Part shown: positions 1 to 8,057 of the stretch, piece after piece | How the letters are laid out: every line of letters begins with the position of its first letter | Position numbering within the stretch: the stretch's first letter is position 1 | Source: an uncultured Bacilli bacterium | Lineage (GTDB): Bacteria; Bacillota_I; Bacilli_A; RF39; UBA660 | NCBI GenBank assembly: GCA_947627845.1 | Contig: CANQXQ010000006.1 | Coordinates: 1 to 33,634, forward strand | Length of the DNA stretch: 33,634 bases | Direction of reading: 5' to 3' | Translations under genes and position numbers: made by a program | The notes under the pieces: generated by a model | What the model saw: the letters and a program-made list of their open reading frames with translations, nothing else | Databases searched by the model: none | Told to the model about the DNA's origin: nothing

Positions 1-5
1 TATGT

Positions 6-42
6 AAAAAAGATGAAAAAGTTTTCCACTTTTTCATCTTTT
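6..42. terminator. Bidirectional intrinsic terminator hairpin
   Basis: A 15-bp perfect inverted repeat (8-22 with 28-42, loop TTTCC) is flanked by an A-run on the left and a T-run on the right. It could stop transcription on either strand. It probably separates the minus-strand gene at 127 from whatever lies to the left of the window. Confidence 0.7.
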
Positions 43-95
43 CTATTGTCAAGGAATATTTTTACCTAAACTCAAATTATATAAGTCTATAAAAC

Positions 96-119
96 AAAAA
101 AGTTAGAGGTTAATCTAAC
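96..119 (-). terminator. Intrinsic terminator of the membrane-protein gene
   Basis: On the minus strand GTTAGA-TTAACC-TCTAAC is followed by six T. It starts 8 nt after the stop codon of the gene at 127-1716. Confidence 0.75.
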
Positions 120-126
120 AATTATT

Positions 127-1716
127 TTATTTTAATTTATAATTATAAGCAACATTTCTAAAAGTAATTATTGCTTCAATACTTTCAGCATTTACTATAT
201 TTTTATTAACTTTAAATACTAACTTATCTTTATAATTAATCGGATTTAAGACATTTACTTTAGTAAAATATTCTTCTCCATTATAAGTGTACTTAATTTT
301 CATAAAATCATTAAAGAAAGACTTAAATGTCTTTTCGACAATCATATAATCTGATGCTTTATCTAAATTCAAATTATAATCTAAAATCATTAAAGTTTGA
401 TTTGAATCTTTAGCTAAATTAATATATATTTCTTTAGTAACCCCATTTAATTTATAACTAAATCTATCAGCTAAACTATAATCATTAATTTGTATATCAC
501 TACTACCTAATTGGGCACTATTTATACTTACTTTAGCACCTTTACTAATCGTATTAGTAATAATGTTATCATTTAATACTTGCGGATCTAAATTAATTTT
601 TCTACTTATCGCGCCAATTCCTCCTAAAGATGTATCAAACCCCGAATAAACCTCTAATTTAAGATTTTTAACTATTAAACTATCATCCATTTCATATGCA
701 AAAACATATTTTATATCAGAATTACCTTTAATTAAAGTTCCATCATAAGGTCTACCAAAATCGGCAAAACTATTACTAACATTTAAATTAGGAGATATTT
801 TTAATTTATTAATAGCTAATTGAATATTTCCATAACTTAATATTTGATCATCTCTACTTCGATTACTTATTTCGGTTTGTAAAATTAAATATTTTTTTCC
901 CTCTTTTATTTTATTTCCATTTAAATCTAAACTAGAAATAGATGATTTTAAAACTTTAAAATTAAAATAACTATAACCAATTGTATCATTTTCTCTAAAT
1001 TCTCTTTCATATACAGTTTTTTTAGTATATAAACTAGAGCCTAAAATAATCATTAAAATAATAATTATTATAAGGAAAATAAATTTATTTTCTTTATAAT
1101 AATAAGTTAATTCTCGAAAAAATCTTCTAATTGTTCTTTTAGTTTTATAACTATCTTTTCCTACTAAAAATTCAAATTCTTCATTATCTTCACTACTAAT
1201 CTTTAAATCTTCAATATCACCTTTAAAATCAAATTTTTTAATATTAAAGCCTATTCCTCTAATCCCTGTAAAAATAATAAATAAATACTCACTATAATAA
1301 ACTATATATAATAAATCTCTAATAATTCTTGCTAAAGTATTAGCTAAAGTATCTAACTCTATACTTTGAAAAACAGCTATTCCAAAACTTAATAAAACTA
1401 ATAAAGCTATATAATATAATATACTAATAGTATAAAACTTAGTTGGTTTATTTTTACGCTGTAAAATGAAAGCTAATATTAAGAAAATAATTAAAATCAT
1501 AATTATCGCTATATACATAAATATATTTATATAATTAGCTGATAAATTAGAAATCATTACATTTCCTGATAAAATATACCCATTTCTTACATAATCTGCA
1601 AAAAAAGTAACAATTCCTCTTGTTTTAGTTACTAAATAAAGCATGGGTATTAATGCAATTAAATGAATTAATCTAAAATGTCTAATAATAAATGCATAAG
1701 GTTTCTTTAATATCAT
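127..1716 (-). CDS. Multi-pass membrane protein with C-terminal DUF4352-like extracellular domain
   Basis: Function is not recognised. About 529 aa. Hydrophobic segments lie near residues 15-30, 62-85, 95-117, 132-152 and 211-230. A basic and acidic cytoplasmic linker (about 160-208) precedes the last one. The remaining 300 residues look extracytoplasmic; their start (phrases such as IGYSYFNFKVL and YLILQTEISNRS) resembles the DUF4352/telokin-like immunoglobulin fold found on Firmicute surface lipoproteins. I chose ATG at 1716 over the upstream GTG at 1725 because GGTGA sits 5 nt before the ATG. The gene has its own promoter and terminator, so it is monocistronic. Membrane topology is well supported; the domain label is tentative. 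Confidence 0.8.
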   Translation of the reverse strand: MILKKPYAFIIRHFRLIHLIALIPMLYLVTKTRGIVTFFADYVRNGYILSGNVMISNLSANYINIFMYIAIIMILIIFLILAFILQRKNKPTKFYTISILYYIALLVLLSFGIAVFQSIELDTLANTLARIIRDLLYIVYYSEYLFIIFTGIRGIGFNIKKFDFKGDIEDLKISSEDNEEFEFLVGKDSYKTKRTIRRFFRELTYYYKENKFIFLIIIIILMIILGSSLYTKKTVYEREFRENDTIGYSYFNFKVLKSSISSLDLNGNKIKEGKKYLILQTEISNRSRDDQILSYGNIQLAINKLKISPNLNVSNSFADFGRPYDGTLIKGNSDIKYVFAYEMDDSLIVKNLKLEVYSGFDTSLGGIGAISRKINLDPQVLNDNIITNTISKGAKVSINSAQLGSSDIQINDYSLADRFSYKLNGVTKEIYINLAKDSNQTLMILDYNLNLDKASDYMIVEKTFKSFFNDFMKIKYTYNGEEYFTKVNVLNPINYKDKLVFKVNKNIVNAESIEAIITFRNVAYNYKLK

Positions 1717-1736
1717 TTCTATCACCCATTAGCATA

Positions 1737-1765
1737 ATTTTAGCAAACTAAAAGCACTTTGTAAA
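1737..1765 (-). promoter_or_regulatory. SigA-type promoter for the membrane-protein gene
   Basis: Minus-strand TTTACA, 17-nt spacer, TAAAAT, about 20 nt upstream of the ATG at 1716. Confidence 0.6.
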
Positions 1766-1793
1766 TTATTTTAAATTTTTTTTGCAAAAAGTG

Positions 1794-1822
1794 TTGACAA
1801 ATCTTCAATTATCATTTAATAT
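1794..1822 (+). promoter_or_regulatory. Consensus SigA promoter for an orphan small RNA
   Basis: TTGACA at 1794-1799, exactly 17 nt, TAATAT at 1817-1822. It is the best match to consensus seen in the window. No coding frame follows it on the plus strand, only structured RNA and a terminator. Confidence 0.8.
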
Positions 1823-1828
1823 AACAAT

Positions 1829-1930
1829 CACCAATTCACTTAACAAGGCGAATTGGTGCTAGTATCACACTAGTCAACCCCTTTTTATTCTTTTTTGAAG
1901 CTGTCTTCAGGGGGCAGCTTCTTTTTTTTT
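1829..1930 (+). ncRNA. Candidate small regulatory RNA (about 100 nt)
   Basis: A near-consensus promoter ends at 1822 and a strong intrinsic terminator ends at 1930. Between them are a 9-bp hairpin (CACCAATTC 1829-1837 with GAATTGGTG 1850-1858) and a 5-bp hairpin (CTAGT/ACTAG, 1859-1873). A single-stranded C- and U-rich linker with CAACCCCTTTTT begins near 1875. The terminator stem is GAAGCTG/CAGCTTC (1897-1903 and 1915-1921) followed by nine T. No start codon with a Shine-Dalgarno is present. An unpaired CCCC-U tract is typical of Firmicute sRNAs that mask ribosome-binding sites (RsaE/RoxS is an analogy only, not a family claim). The RNA converges on the 3' end of nifJ, which has its own terminator. 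Confidence 0.65.
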
Positions 1931-1935
1931 GCTTT

Positions 1936-1962
1936 AAAAAAAAAATCTATTTCTAGATTTTT
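1936..1962 (-). terminator. Intrinsic terminator overlapping the nifJ stop codon
   Basis: Minus strand AAAAATCTA-GAAA-TAGATTTTT followed by more T. The nifJ stop codon TAG (1953-1955) lies inside the hairpin. Confidence 0.75.
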
Positions 1963-4900
1963 TCACTTAATTTTTTATAATAATCATATCTTTTTTTCGC
2001 ATATTCTATTTGATTATTTAATAATTCTTGAGCTAAAGCTTCATCTTTTATTTTTAAAGCATTATATCTTACTTCATTATTTAAAAATTCTTCATATCGT
2101 TTAAAATCTGGTTCTTTATTATCTAAATAAAGTTTTTCTTCTAAAGGATTATACCGCATTAGTAAAGTATAACCCACTAAACTAGCTAATTGTTCTTCTT
2201 TAATCGAATGCGACATTCCGGTTTTAATACCATGTTCAATACAAGGACTATAAGCAATTATTAAAGCCGGGCCTTTGTGTTCCATCGCTTCTTTTATAGC
2301 TTTTATAGCTTGGGCCATATTAGCTCCTAAAGAAATACTAGCCACATAACAATTAGGGTAAGACATCGCTATTCTAAATAAATCTTTTTTAACCGTTCTT
2401 TTACCATTATTACTAAACTCAGCAACCTGACCTAAGCGACTTGATTTACTAGTTTGCCCTCCGGTATTAGAATAAACTTCTGTATCAAGAACTAAAACTT
2501 TAATATTTTCGTTTGTCGCAAGCACATGATCTAAACCGCCAAAACCAATATCATAAGCCCAGCCATCTCCTCCAATTGCTAAAACTGTTCGTTCGGGAAT
2601 ATAATTTAAAAGGTCATGTAATTTATCAGGAATATTTTTTAAACTTAATTCTTGTTTAACTTCCAAAGTTTTTTGATAATCATCTTTATTAGCTAAATAT
2701 TTTTCAAATATTTCTTTTACATCTTCTTTAACGTTAGGCATTTCTTCTTCCATAACTTTAGCCACTAAATTTCTTTTAGCTTGATATGATAAATGCATCC
2801 CTAAAGCAAATTCAGCATTATCTTCAAATAATGAATTAGCCCAAGGAATAGAATATGGAGTTGATGGGGCCGAACCCCCATAAATACTTGAACAACCCGT
2901 CGCATTGGCAATAACTAAATTATCACCATAAAGTCTCGTTATTAAATTAATATAAGGAGTTTCTCCACATCCGGCGCATGCTCCACTAAATTCTAATTTT
3001 GAGGAACATAACGAAGCTCCCGGAATAGTAAATTTATCAACTATTTGAGGATTTTGATAATTATTAAAATAGTTATTAACTTCTTTAATATTATCTTTAC
3101 TTATTTCTTTAAATTCTAAAGCTTTCTTACCATTTTTACCCGGACATTCTTCAATACATAAACCACATTCGGTACAATCATACTCACTAACTAATATTTG
3201 ATAGTTATATTCTTTATTTAAAAGATAAGGAATACCAGTATTTTCTTTGGTAATAAAACTTCTAATCACGGCATGAGGACAAACAAGACTACATCTTCCA
3301 CACATAGTACAATTTTCTTTTAACCAAGTCGGAGCTACACGATTAACGCCTCTTTTTTCATATTTACTTAAAGCATTAGGAAATGTTCCATCTTTAAAAC
3401 TTTCTAATTCTCTAACCGTTAAAGTATCTCCAAGTCGGCGATTAATTTTACTAATAACATCTAAATTTTCATAAGTATCTTCTTTATTATCACTTACAAT
3501 ACTTATTTTAATTAAATTTTCTTTAGCTTTATTAATTGCTAAAATATTACTATTTATAACTTCTTCTCCTTTAGTTTTAAAAATAGTTTTAATATTATCT
3601 TCTAGTATTTCTTTAGCATCTTTAATTTCTAATTTATCTAAAATAATCATTTCCATTATTTTACTTATTTTACCTCTAATACCAGTTTCTAAAGCTATTT
3701 TCGAAGCATCAATTAAATAAACATCTACTTCTCTATTTTTAAGAATATTTTTATCTTTATTACTTAAAAAATTATTTATTTCTTCTTTTCCCATACTGGT
3801 ATTAATAATTAAAGTAGCTTTATTTTTAATATTATCAAGTATATTAAATTTTTTAAGATATTCTTCTTTGGTAACAATAATTAAACTAGGATTAGTTATA
3901 TAATAAGGTGCATTTATGGGTTTTGCTCCAAATCTTAAATTACTAACTGTAACTCCTCCTGATTTTTTAGAATCATAAGAAAAATAACCATTAACATAAT
4001 AATTTTTCTTACCCATAATTTTTAAAATATCTTTAGAGGCACTTACCATTCCATCTGAACCAAATCCATAAATTAAACATTCTTTAGCCTCTAACTTAAT
4101 TTCATATTCTTCTTTTGGTAAACTTGTATTAGTTAAATCATCAATAATGCCAATAGTAAAATTATTTTTTAAGTTACCTTGAAGCATTGTATAAACACTT
4201 TTAATATCGGCCGGCGTAGTATTTTTACTAGCTAAACCATATCTTCCTCCGACAATATTAATATTAGTATCTTTAAGGGCATTTACAATATCTAAATAAA
4301 GTGGTTCCCCATTAGAACCGGCTTCTTTAGTCCGATCTAAAACCGCGATATTTTTTACAGTCTTAGGTAAAACTTCTTTTAAAAACTTTTCACTAAAAGG
4401 CCGATATAGATGGACATTTATTAAGCCATATTTTTGACCCTTTTTATTTTCATTATCAATTACTAATTTAATTGTATCAGTAATACTACCCATCGCTACA
4501 ATAATATTTTCGGCATCACTCGCCCCATAATAATTAAAAGGTTTATAATCAGTATGCATTATTTTATTGATTTCTTCCATATAATTATTAACTATAGCCG
4601 GTAATTCTTCATAATTTTTATTTCTTGCTTCCGCGGTTTGAAAGAAAATATCTTCATTAAAAGCTAACCCTTTTTGAATATTATTTCCAATATTCAAAGC
4701 TTGTTTTTTAAACTCTGCTATATCTTCCCAAGGAATAATATCTTTTAATTTTTTAGGATCTAATTCTTCAATTGTACTTATTTCATGACTCGTTCTAAAA
4801 CCATCAAAAAAATGTAAAAAAGGTATTCTTCCTTTAATCGCCGCTAAATGAGCAACCGCGGCTAAATTTTGAGCATCACTAACATTACTGGAAGCAAGCA

Positions 4901-5306
4901 TTGCAAATCCTGTTTGTCTAGTCGCATAAATATCACTATGGTCTCCAAAAATAGATAAAGCATTAGTTGCCACTGTTCTGGCCGCGACATGAATAACTCC
5001 CGGAAGCATTTCTCCAGCAATTTTATACATATTAGGAATCATTAAAAGTAAACCTTGAGAGGCCGTAAACGTTGAAGCTAAACTTCCCGTAATTAAAGCT
5101 CCATGTAAAGCCCCGGCTGCCCCGGCTTCACTTTGCATTTCAATTAATTTAACTTCAGTATCAAACAAATTTTTCTGTTTAGATTTTAAATCATCAATAT
5201 TAGAAGCCATAGGACTAGAGGGGGTTATTGGGTATATAGCACATAATTCACTAAAATAATAAGCAATATCACTACAAGCTTTATTTCCATCACATATTTT
5301 TGTCAT
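1953..5306 (-). CDS. nifJ: Pyruvate:ferredoxin (flavodoxin) oxidoreductase
   Basis: PFOR converts pyruvate and CoA to acetyl-CoA, CO2 and reduced ferredoxin, so it points to anaerobic fermentative metabolism. At 1117 aa it is slightly shorter than the usual 1170-1200 aa single-chain enzyme. The order is N-terminal pyruvate-binding domain (ITPSSPMAS), gamma-like domain, a two-cluster ferredoxin insert and the thiamine-pyrophosphate domain. Two [4Fe-4S] motifs are at Cys666/669/672/676 and Cys711/714/717/721. Expected ligands for the proximal third cluster are Cys777, Cys780, Cys805 and Cys1022. The TPP signature is GGDGWAYDIGFGG. ATG at 5306 follows AGAGGTGA; just upstream lies an extended -10 (TGGTATAAT). 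Monocistronic, with its own terminator. Certain. Confidence 0.97.
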   Translation of the reverse strand: MTKICDGNKACSDIAYYFSELCAIYPITPSSPMASNIDDLKSKQKNLFDTEVKLIEMQSEAGAAGALHGALITGSLASTFTASQGLLLMIPNMYKIAGEMLPGVIHVAARTVATNALSIFGDHSDIYATRQTGFAMLASSNVSDAQNLAAVAHLAAIKGRIPFLHFFDGFRTSHEISTIEELDPKKLKDIIPWEDIAEFKKQALNIGNNIQKGLAFNEDIFFQTAEARNKNYEELPAIVNNYMEEINKIMHTDYKPFNYYGASDAENIIVAMGSITDTIKLVIDNENKKGQKYGLINVHLYRPFSEKFLKEVLPKTVKNIAVLDRTKEAGSNGEPLYLDIVNALKDTNINIVGGRYGLASKNTTPADIKSVYTMLQGNLKNNFTIGIIDDLTNTSLPKEEYEIKLEAKECLIYGFGSDGMVSASKDILKIMGKKNYYVNGYFSYDSKKSGGVTVSNLRFGAKPINAPYYITNPSLIIVTKEEYLKKFNILDNIKNKATLIINTSMGKEEINNFLSNKDKNILKNREVDVYLIDASKIALETGIRGKISKIMEMIILDKLEIKDAKEILEDNIKTIFKTKGEEVINSNILAINKAKENLIKISIVSDNKEDTYENLDVISKINRRLGDTLTVRELESFKDGTFPNALSKYEKRGVNRVAPTWLKENCTMCGRCSLVCPHAVIRSFITKENTGIPYLLNKEYNYQILVSEYDCTECGLCIEECPGKNGKKALEFKEISKDNIKEVNNYFNNYQNPQIVDKFTIPGASLCSSKLEFSGACAGCGETPYINLITRLYGDNLVIANATGCSSIYGGSAPSTPYSIPWANSLFEDNAEFALGMHLSYQAKRNLVAKVMEEEMPNVKEDVKEIFEKYLANKDDYQKTLEVKQELSLKNIPDKLHDLLNYIPERTVLAIGGDGWAYDIGFGGLDHVLATNENIKVLVLDTEVYSNTGGQTSKSSRLGQVAEFSNNGKRTVKKDLFRIAMSYPNCYVASISLGANMAQAIKAIKEAMEHKGPALIIAYSPCIEHGIKTGMSHSIKEEQLASLVGYTLLMRYNPLEEKLYLDNKEPDFKRYEEFLNNEVRYNALKIKDEALAQELLNNQIEYAKKRYDYYKKLSEKI

Positions 5307-5481
5307 TTTTCATTCACCTCTTTAATTATACCATGTATCTATTATTTTTGTTATTTTTTCTCAAGACTTTTTTCGACAAAACTTGTCAAAATATACCCAT
5401 TTACATATTTTTATTTATCTTTTAAAATATTAACTTGAACATTTAAGGCGGAGTGCCTACTAACTATTTCCTTTCCATTTT

Positions 5482-5511
5482 CTTCCTTTATAGGGGGGTA
5501 TTTAAAGGAGG
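5482..5511 (+). promoter_or_regulatory. Hairpin sequestering the toxin-like gene's Shine-Dalgarno
   Basis: CTTCCTTTA (5482-5490) can pair over nine positions, one a G-U wobble, with TAAAGGAGG (5503-5511). That buries the whole ribosome-binding site of the small ORF starting at 5520. Masked ribosome-binding sites are typical of type I toxin mRNAs. A possible promoter upstream is TTGTCA-17-TATTTT near 5384-5412. Confidence 0.5.
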
Positions 5512-5519
5512 TACTAGTC

Positions 5520-5636
5520 ATGATAAAAGTAATTTTATCTGTGATATTATTGTTTAAAACAATTAAAAAGACACTCATTCTTATCAATATTAGGATTAAT
5601 ATTTTTAAGATAAGTGTCCACAAACACAATTTGTAG
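5520..5636 (+). CDS. Putative type I toxin-like small peptide (38 aa)
   Basis: ATG at 5520 has a perfect AAGGAGG 8 nt upstream. The 38-aa product has a hydrophobic N-terminal half (MIKVILSVILLF), then alternating Ile/Leu and Lys/Arg, ending in a basic tail. Size, hydrophobicity and basic tail fit membrane-active type I toxins, but I recognise no named family (Fst, TxpA, BsrG, Hol_Tox). Two features support function: the Shine-Dalgarno is buried in a 9-bp hairpin, and a minus-strand promoter and terminator bracket an antisense RNA over the 3' half of the ORF, as in txpA/ratA-type loci. The opposite-strand frame starts with TTG and has no ribosome-binding site. Function is inferred from layout only. 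Confidence 0.45.
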   Translation: MIKVILSVILLFKTIKKTLILINIRINIFKISVHKHNL

Positions 5637-5660
5637 GCATTTAGTCCTTAAATGTTCTAC
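5565..5660 (-). ncRNA. Putative antisense RNA (type I antitoxin candidate)
   Basis: A minus-strand promoter at 5667-5694 would start an RNA near 5660. The RNA would begin with hairpin TTGTAGAACATTTA/TAAATGCCTACAA and end near 5565 in a bulged stem (5570-5585 with 5609-5618, GACA..CTTATC/GATAAGTGTC) followed by five T. It would be about 95 nt and fully complementary to codons 16-38 and the 3' end of the plus-strand peptide gene. It has no ribosome-binding site. It lies between cysE and nifJ, and its terminator would keep it separate from nifJ. Confidence 0.45.
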
Positions 5661-5666
5661 AATTTA

Positions 5667-5694
5667 AGTATAACATAATTTTTTAAAATTACAA
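5667..5694 (-). promoter_or_regulatory. Promoter for the antisense RNA
   Basis: Minus-strand TTGTAA, 16-nt spacer, TATACT, immediately downstream of the cysE stop codon. Confidence 0.45.
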
Positions 5695-6189
5695 CTACTT
5701 ATATACCCCAACCACTGTACTATTTGGGGGCACATCCTTTAAGACAATAGCTCCCGCTCCGATTAACGAATTAGCGCCAATTGTAATATTACCTAAAATT
5801 AACGCTCCCGCCCCGATTGTCACATTATCTTCAATCGTCGGATGTCTTTTATTCTTTTCTTTTCCCGTTCCTCCTAAAGTTACACCATGATATAGCATAA
5901 CATTATCTTTAATAATCGTCGTTTCCCCAATTACTACCCCTGTTCCATGATCAATAAAAAAGTTTTTCCCTATCTCTGCTCCCGGATGTATTTCTATTCC
6001 CGTTCTATTTTTGGCTTTTTCACTTAAATATCTCGCCCAGAAATACCATTTATGTAAATAAAGAAAATGGGCTATTTTATAATAAATATACACCTTAAAA
6101 AAAGGGTATAAAATTACTTCCCTATTCTTATGGATGGCTGGATCTTTTTCTTTTATTAAATTAATTAAGTTTTTAAAAAATTTTATCAT
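5695..6189 (-). CDS. cysE: Serine O-acetyltransferase, short form
   Basis: Acetylates L-serine with acetyl-CoA to O-acetylserine for cysteine synthesis. A short helical N-terminus ([16 protein letters not shown]) leads into a left-handed beta-helix of hexapeptide repeats with the CysE landmarks [23 protein letters not shown] and [10 protein letters not shown]. About 164 aa, among the shortest of a family usually 170-270 aa long. It ends at VVGVYK, where most homologues continue GVPA plus a tail, so the C-terminus (CoA binding and cysteine feedback in the family) is clipped; feedback may be altered. Either ATG 6189 or GTG 6198 could be the start; neither has a clear Shine-Dalgarno. TATAAT lies about 15 nt upstream, giving a very short leader. 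No cysK is visible. Confidence 0.9.
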   Translation of the reverse strand: MIKFFKNLINLIKEKDPAIHKNREVILYPFFKVYIYYKIAHFLYLHKWYFWARYLSEKAKNRTGIEIHPGAEIGKNFFIDHGTGVVIGETTIIKDNVMLYHGVTLGGTGKEKNKRHPTIEDNVTIGAGALILGNITIGANSLIGAGAIVLKDVPPNSTVVGVYK

Positions 6190-6210
6190 GCAAATCACAA
6201 TATATTATAT

Positions 6211-6240
6211 GAAAAAAACTTAACCATTGTTAGTTAAGTT
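6211..6240 (-). terminator. Intrinsic terminator after yebC
   Basis: Minus-strand AACTTAAC-TAACAATG-GTTAAGTT plus T-run, overlapping the yebC stop. The TATAAT that probably serves cysE lies directly beyond it. Confidence 0.75.
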
Positions 6241-6958
6241 ATCTATTATTAACATTATGATATATTTCGGTTACATCATCTATTTCATCTAATAAACTAT
6301 AAAGTCGATCAAATAATTCTAAATCTTCGCCCTCTAAATCTACTTTATTTTTAGGGTACATTCCTACTTCATCTATTTCATATTCTACATTAGGAATAAT
6401 AGCTTCGATAACATCTTTAGTTTTATTTATATCATTAGGAATAACACTTATGGTAAGCTCTCCCTCTTCACTTTCAAACTCCATAGGTTCGATTCCATTT
6501 TCCAATAATTTTTCAAAAATTTCTTCTTCTTTATCTGTTTTAAAAGCGACAATTGCTAAATAATCATAATTATAAGTTACACTATTAGTAACACCTAAAC
6601 TTTTATTAACTTTATTAAAAGCTGCTCTAACCATACCTACTGTGCGATTAACATTATCAGTTAAAGTTTTAACAATTAAAGTAGAAGCCCCCGGACCAAA
6701 ACCCTCATAAATAACTTCATGATAGTCTTCTCCTCCAACTCCTTTAGCTTTTTCAATAGCTCTATTTATAATATCACTTGGAACTTGTTCTTTTTTAGCT
6801 TTTTCTACAACTCTTTTTAAAAAAATATTACTTTCTAATTCTGGAACTCCTTTTTTTGCAGCTAAATAAATCTCTTTGGCATAAGTAGAATATAATTTAG
6901 CTTTCATAGCTCCTGTTTTTTGAATACTAGCTTTTCTTACTTCATAAGCTCTTCCCAT
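6239..6958 (-). CDS. yebC: YebC/PmpR family protein, YeeN/YeeI type
   Basis: About 239 aa. Members were annotated as transcriptional regulators; YebC-type proteins have more recently been linked to relief of ribosome stalling on difficult peptide runs. The three-domain YebC fold is supported by the start MGRAYEVRK, KAKKEQVPSDIINRAIEKAKG, YEGFGPG, DNVNRTVGMVRAAFNK and the closing EIYHNV, all close to E. coli YeeN. ATG at 6958 is preferred because GAGGAGG lies 6 nt upstream; an ATG at 6973 would put that site inside the gene. A promoter (TGGACT-17-TATAAT) overlaps the end of the patatin gene. Cytoplasmic. Family certain, exact role inferred. Confidence 0.93.
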   Translation of the reverse strand: MGRAYEVRKASIQKTGAMKAKLYSTYAKEIYLAAKKGVPELESNIFLKRVVEKAKKEQVPSDIINRAIEKAKGVGGEDYHEVIYEGFGPGASTLIVKTLTDNVNRTVGMVRAAFNKVNKSLGVTNSVTYNYDYLAIVAFKTDKEEEIFEKLLENGIEPMEFESEEGELTISVIPNDINKTKDVIEAIIPNVEYEIDEVGMYPKNKVDLEGEDLELFDRLYSLLDEIDDVTEIYHNVNNR

Positions 6959-7001
6959 AAAAATCCTCCTCAAAAATCTTTAAAGATTATAACACTTATC
7001 T

Positions 7002-8057
7002 TTATAATAGTCCAGTAAGAAGTTTTAATTCTCTTACATATTCATAAATAAAATATTGTTTGAAAAAATGTTTTTTAATATATTTTATTACTTTCCTACT
7101 ACTATATATTTTATAATAATCTATTTTTTCGTGTTCCATAATATATTCTAAAGCTTTAATTGTCGTATCTTTATACTTATCAGTATTAAAAAAGAGACTA
7201 ACACGATGATATAACTTTGGTTCAACTTTACGATTTAAAAATTGATAATATTTTTCACTTTTAGTTTTAAAAACATATTTTTCCCCATCATAATTTTTAA
7301 ATAATCTAATCCCATCATAATAACCCATTTTTATATTTTCATCTACTCTTTTAGGATCTAAATCAATTAAGCCTCCTAAAGTTCTTTTAGACTCAATAAC
7401 AACTACTTTTTGATGATCATAAGGCTGATGTAACCCTATTCCGCGAACTTTAACTAAATACACTTTTTCATAACCTCTATTAAGAAGCATATTAACTGGA
7501 CCTACATCATAAAATCCCCCATCTAAATAAAAGTTATTATCAATTAATTTTTCTTCTTTAAATATGGGTAAAAAAGCACTAGCTAAAATATAATCTTTGA
7601 CCTTTTTAGGATCCATCTCTTCTTTAAAAATATATAAAGGTTTTAACCCTTTAAACCGAACCGTACATAATCCAAAATCCATTTTACTTTTAAGTAAAGC
7701 ATCAACATCTAAATTTTTATCTAATACTTCTTTAATTCCCTTAACTTCAATTCCTCTAGATTTTAAGATATTAAAAAAACTAGCTAAACTTAATTTAACC
7801 AAATCAAAATTAAAAGTCTTACTATTTAAAAGTTTTACATATTCATCTTGAAAGCCAAATACTTTACCCATCGATAAACTTCGCCATAATTTAGGTAATT
7901 CTCTTCCTTTACCACTTGCAATCATCGCGCCATTTAAAGCCCCAATACTGGTCCCACATACACCATCTATTTTAATATGGGCATCTAACATGGCTAAATA
8001 TACTCCAGCTTGATATGAACCTCTAACTCCTCCCCCTTCTAGTGCTAAACCAATCAT
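7002..8057 (-). CDS. Patatin-like phospholipase
   Basis: A serine/aspartate-dyad lipid acyl hydrolase of the patatin/RssA type, 351 aa. The oxyanion loop EGGGVRG is at residues 7-13, the nucleophile elbow G-T-S-I-G has Ser37, and the catalytic aspartate is Asp179 in LDGG. The C-terminal third is basic and lineage-specific. The start ATG at 8057 overlaps the TGA of the upstream epimerase (ATGA) and has AAGAGG upstream, so translation is probably coupled; the GTG at 8081 is disfavoured. No signal peptide or membrane segment, so it probably acts on membrane lipids from the cytoplasm. Third gene of a ZIP-epimerase-patatin operon. Substrate unknown. Confidence 0.93.
   Translation of the reverse strand: MIGLALEGGGVRGSYQAGVYLAMLDAHIKIDGVCGTSIGALNGAMIASGKGRELPKLWRSLSMGKVFGFQDEYVKLLNSKTFNFDLVKLSLASFFNILKSRGIEVKGIKEVLDKNLDVDALLKSKMDFGLCTVRFKGLKPLYIFKEEMDPKKVKDYILASAFLPIFKEEKLIDNNFYLDGGFYDVGPVNMLLNRGYEKVYLVKVRGIGLHQPYDHQKVVVIESKRTLGGLIDLDPKRVDENIKMGYYDGIRLFKNYDGEKYVFKTKSEKYYQFLNRKVEPKLYHRVSLFFNTDKYKDTTIKALEYIMEHEKIDYYKIYSSRKVIKYIKKHFFKQYFIYEYVRELKLLTGLL

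Noticed and set aside
1895-2104. 69-aa plus-strand frame over the end of nifJ
   Set aside because: Starts inside the small-RNA terminator and is the complement of nifJ.
5411-5629. 72-aa minus-strand frame in the toxin-like locus
   Set aside because: TTG start without a ribosome-binding site; the intrinsic terminator at 5565 would cut its transcript.
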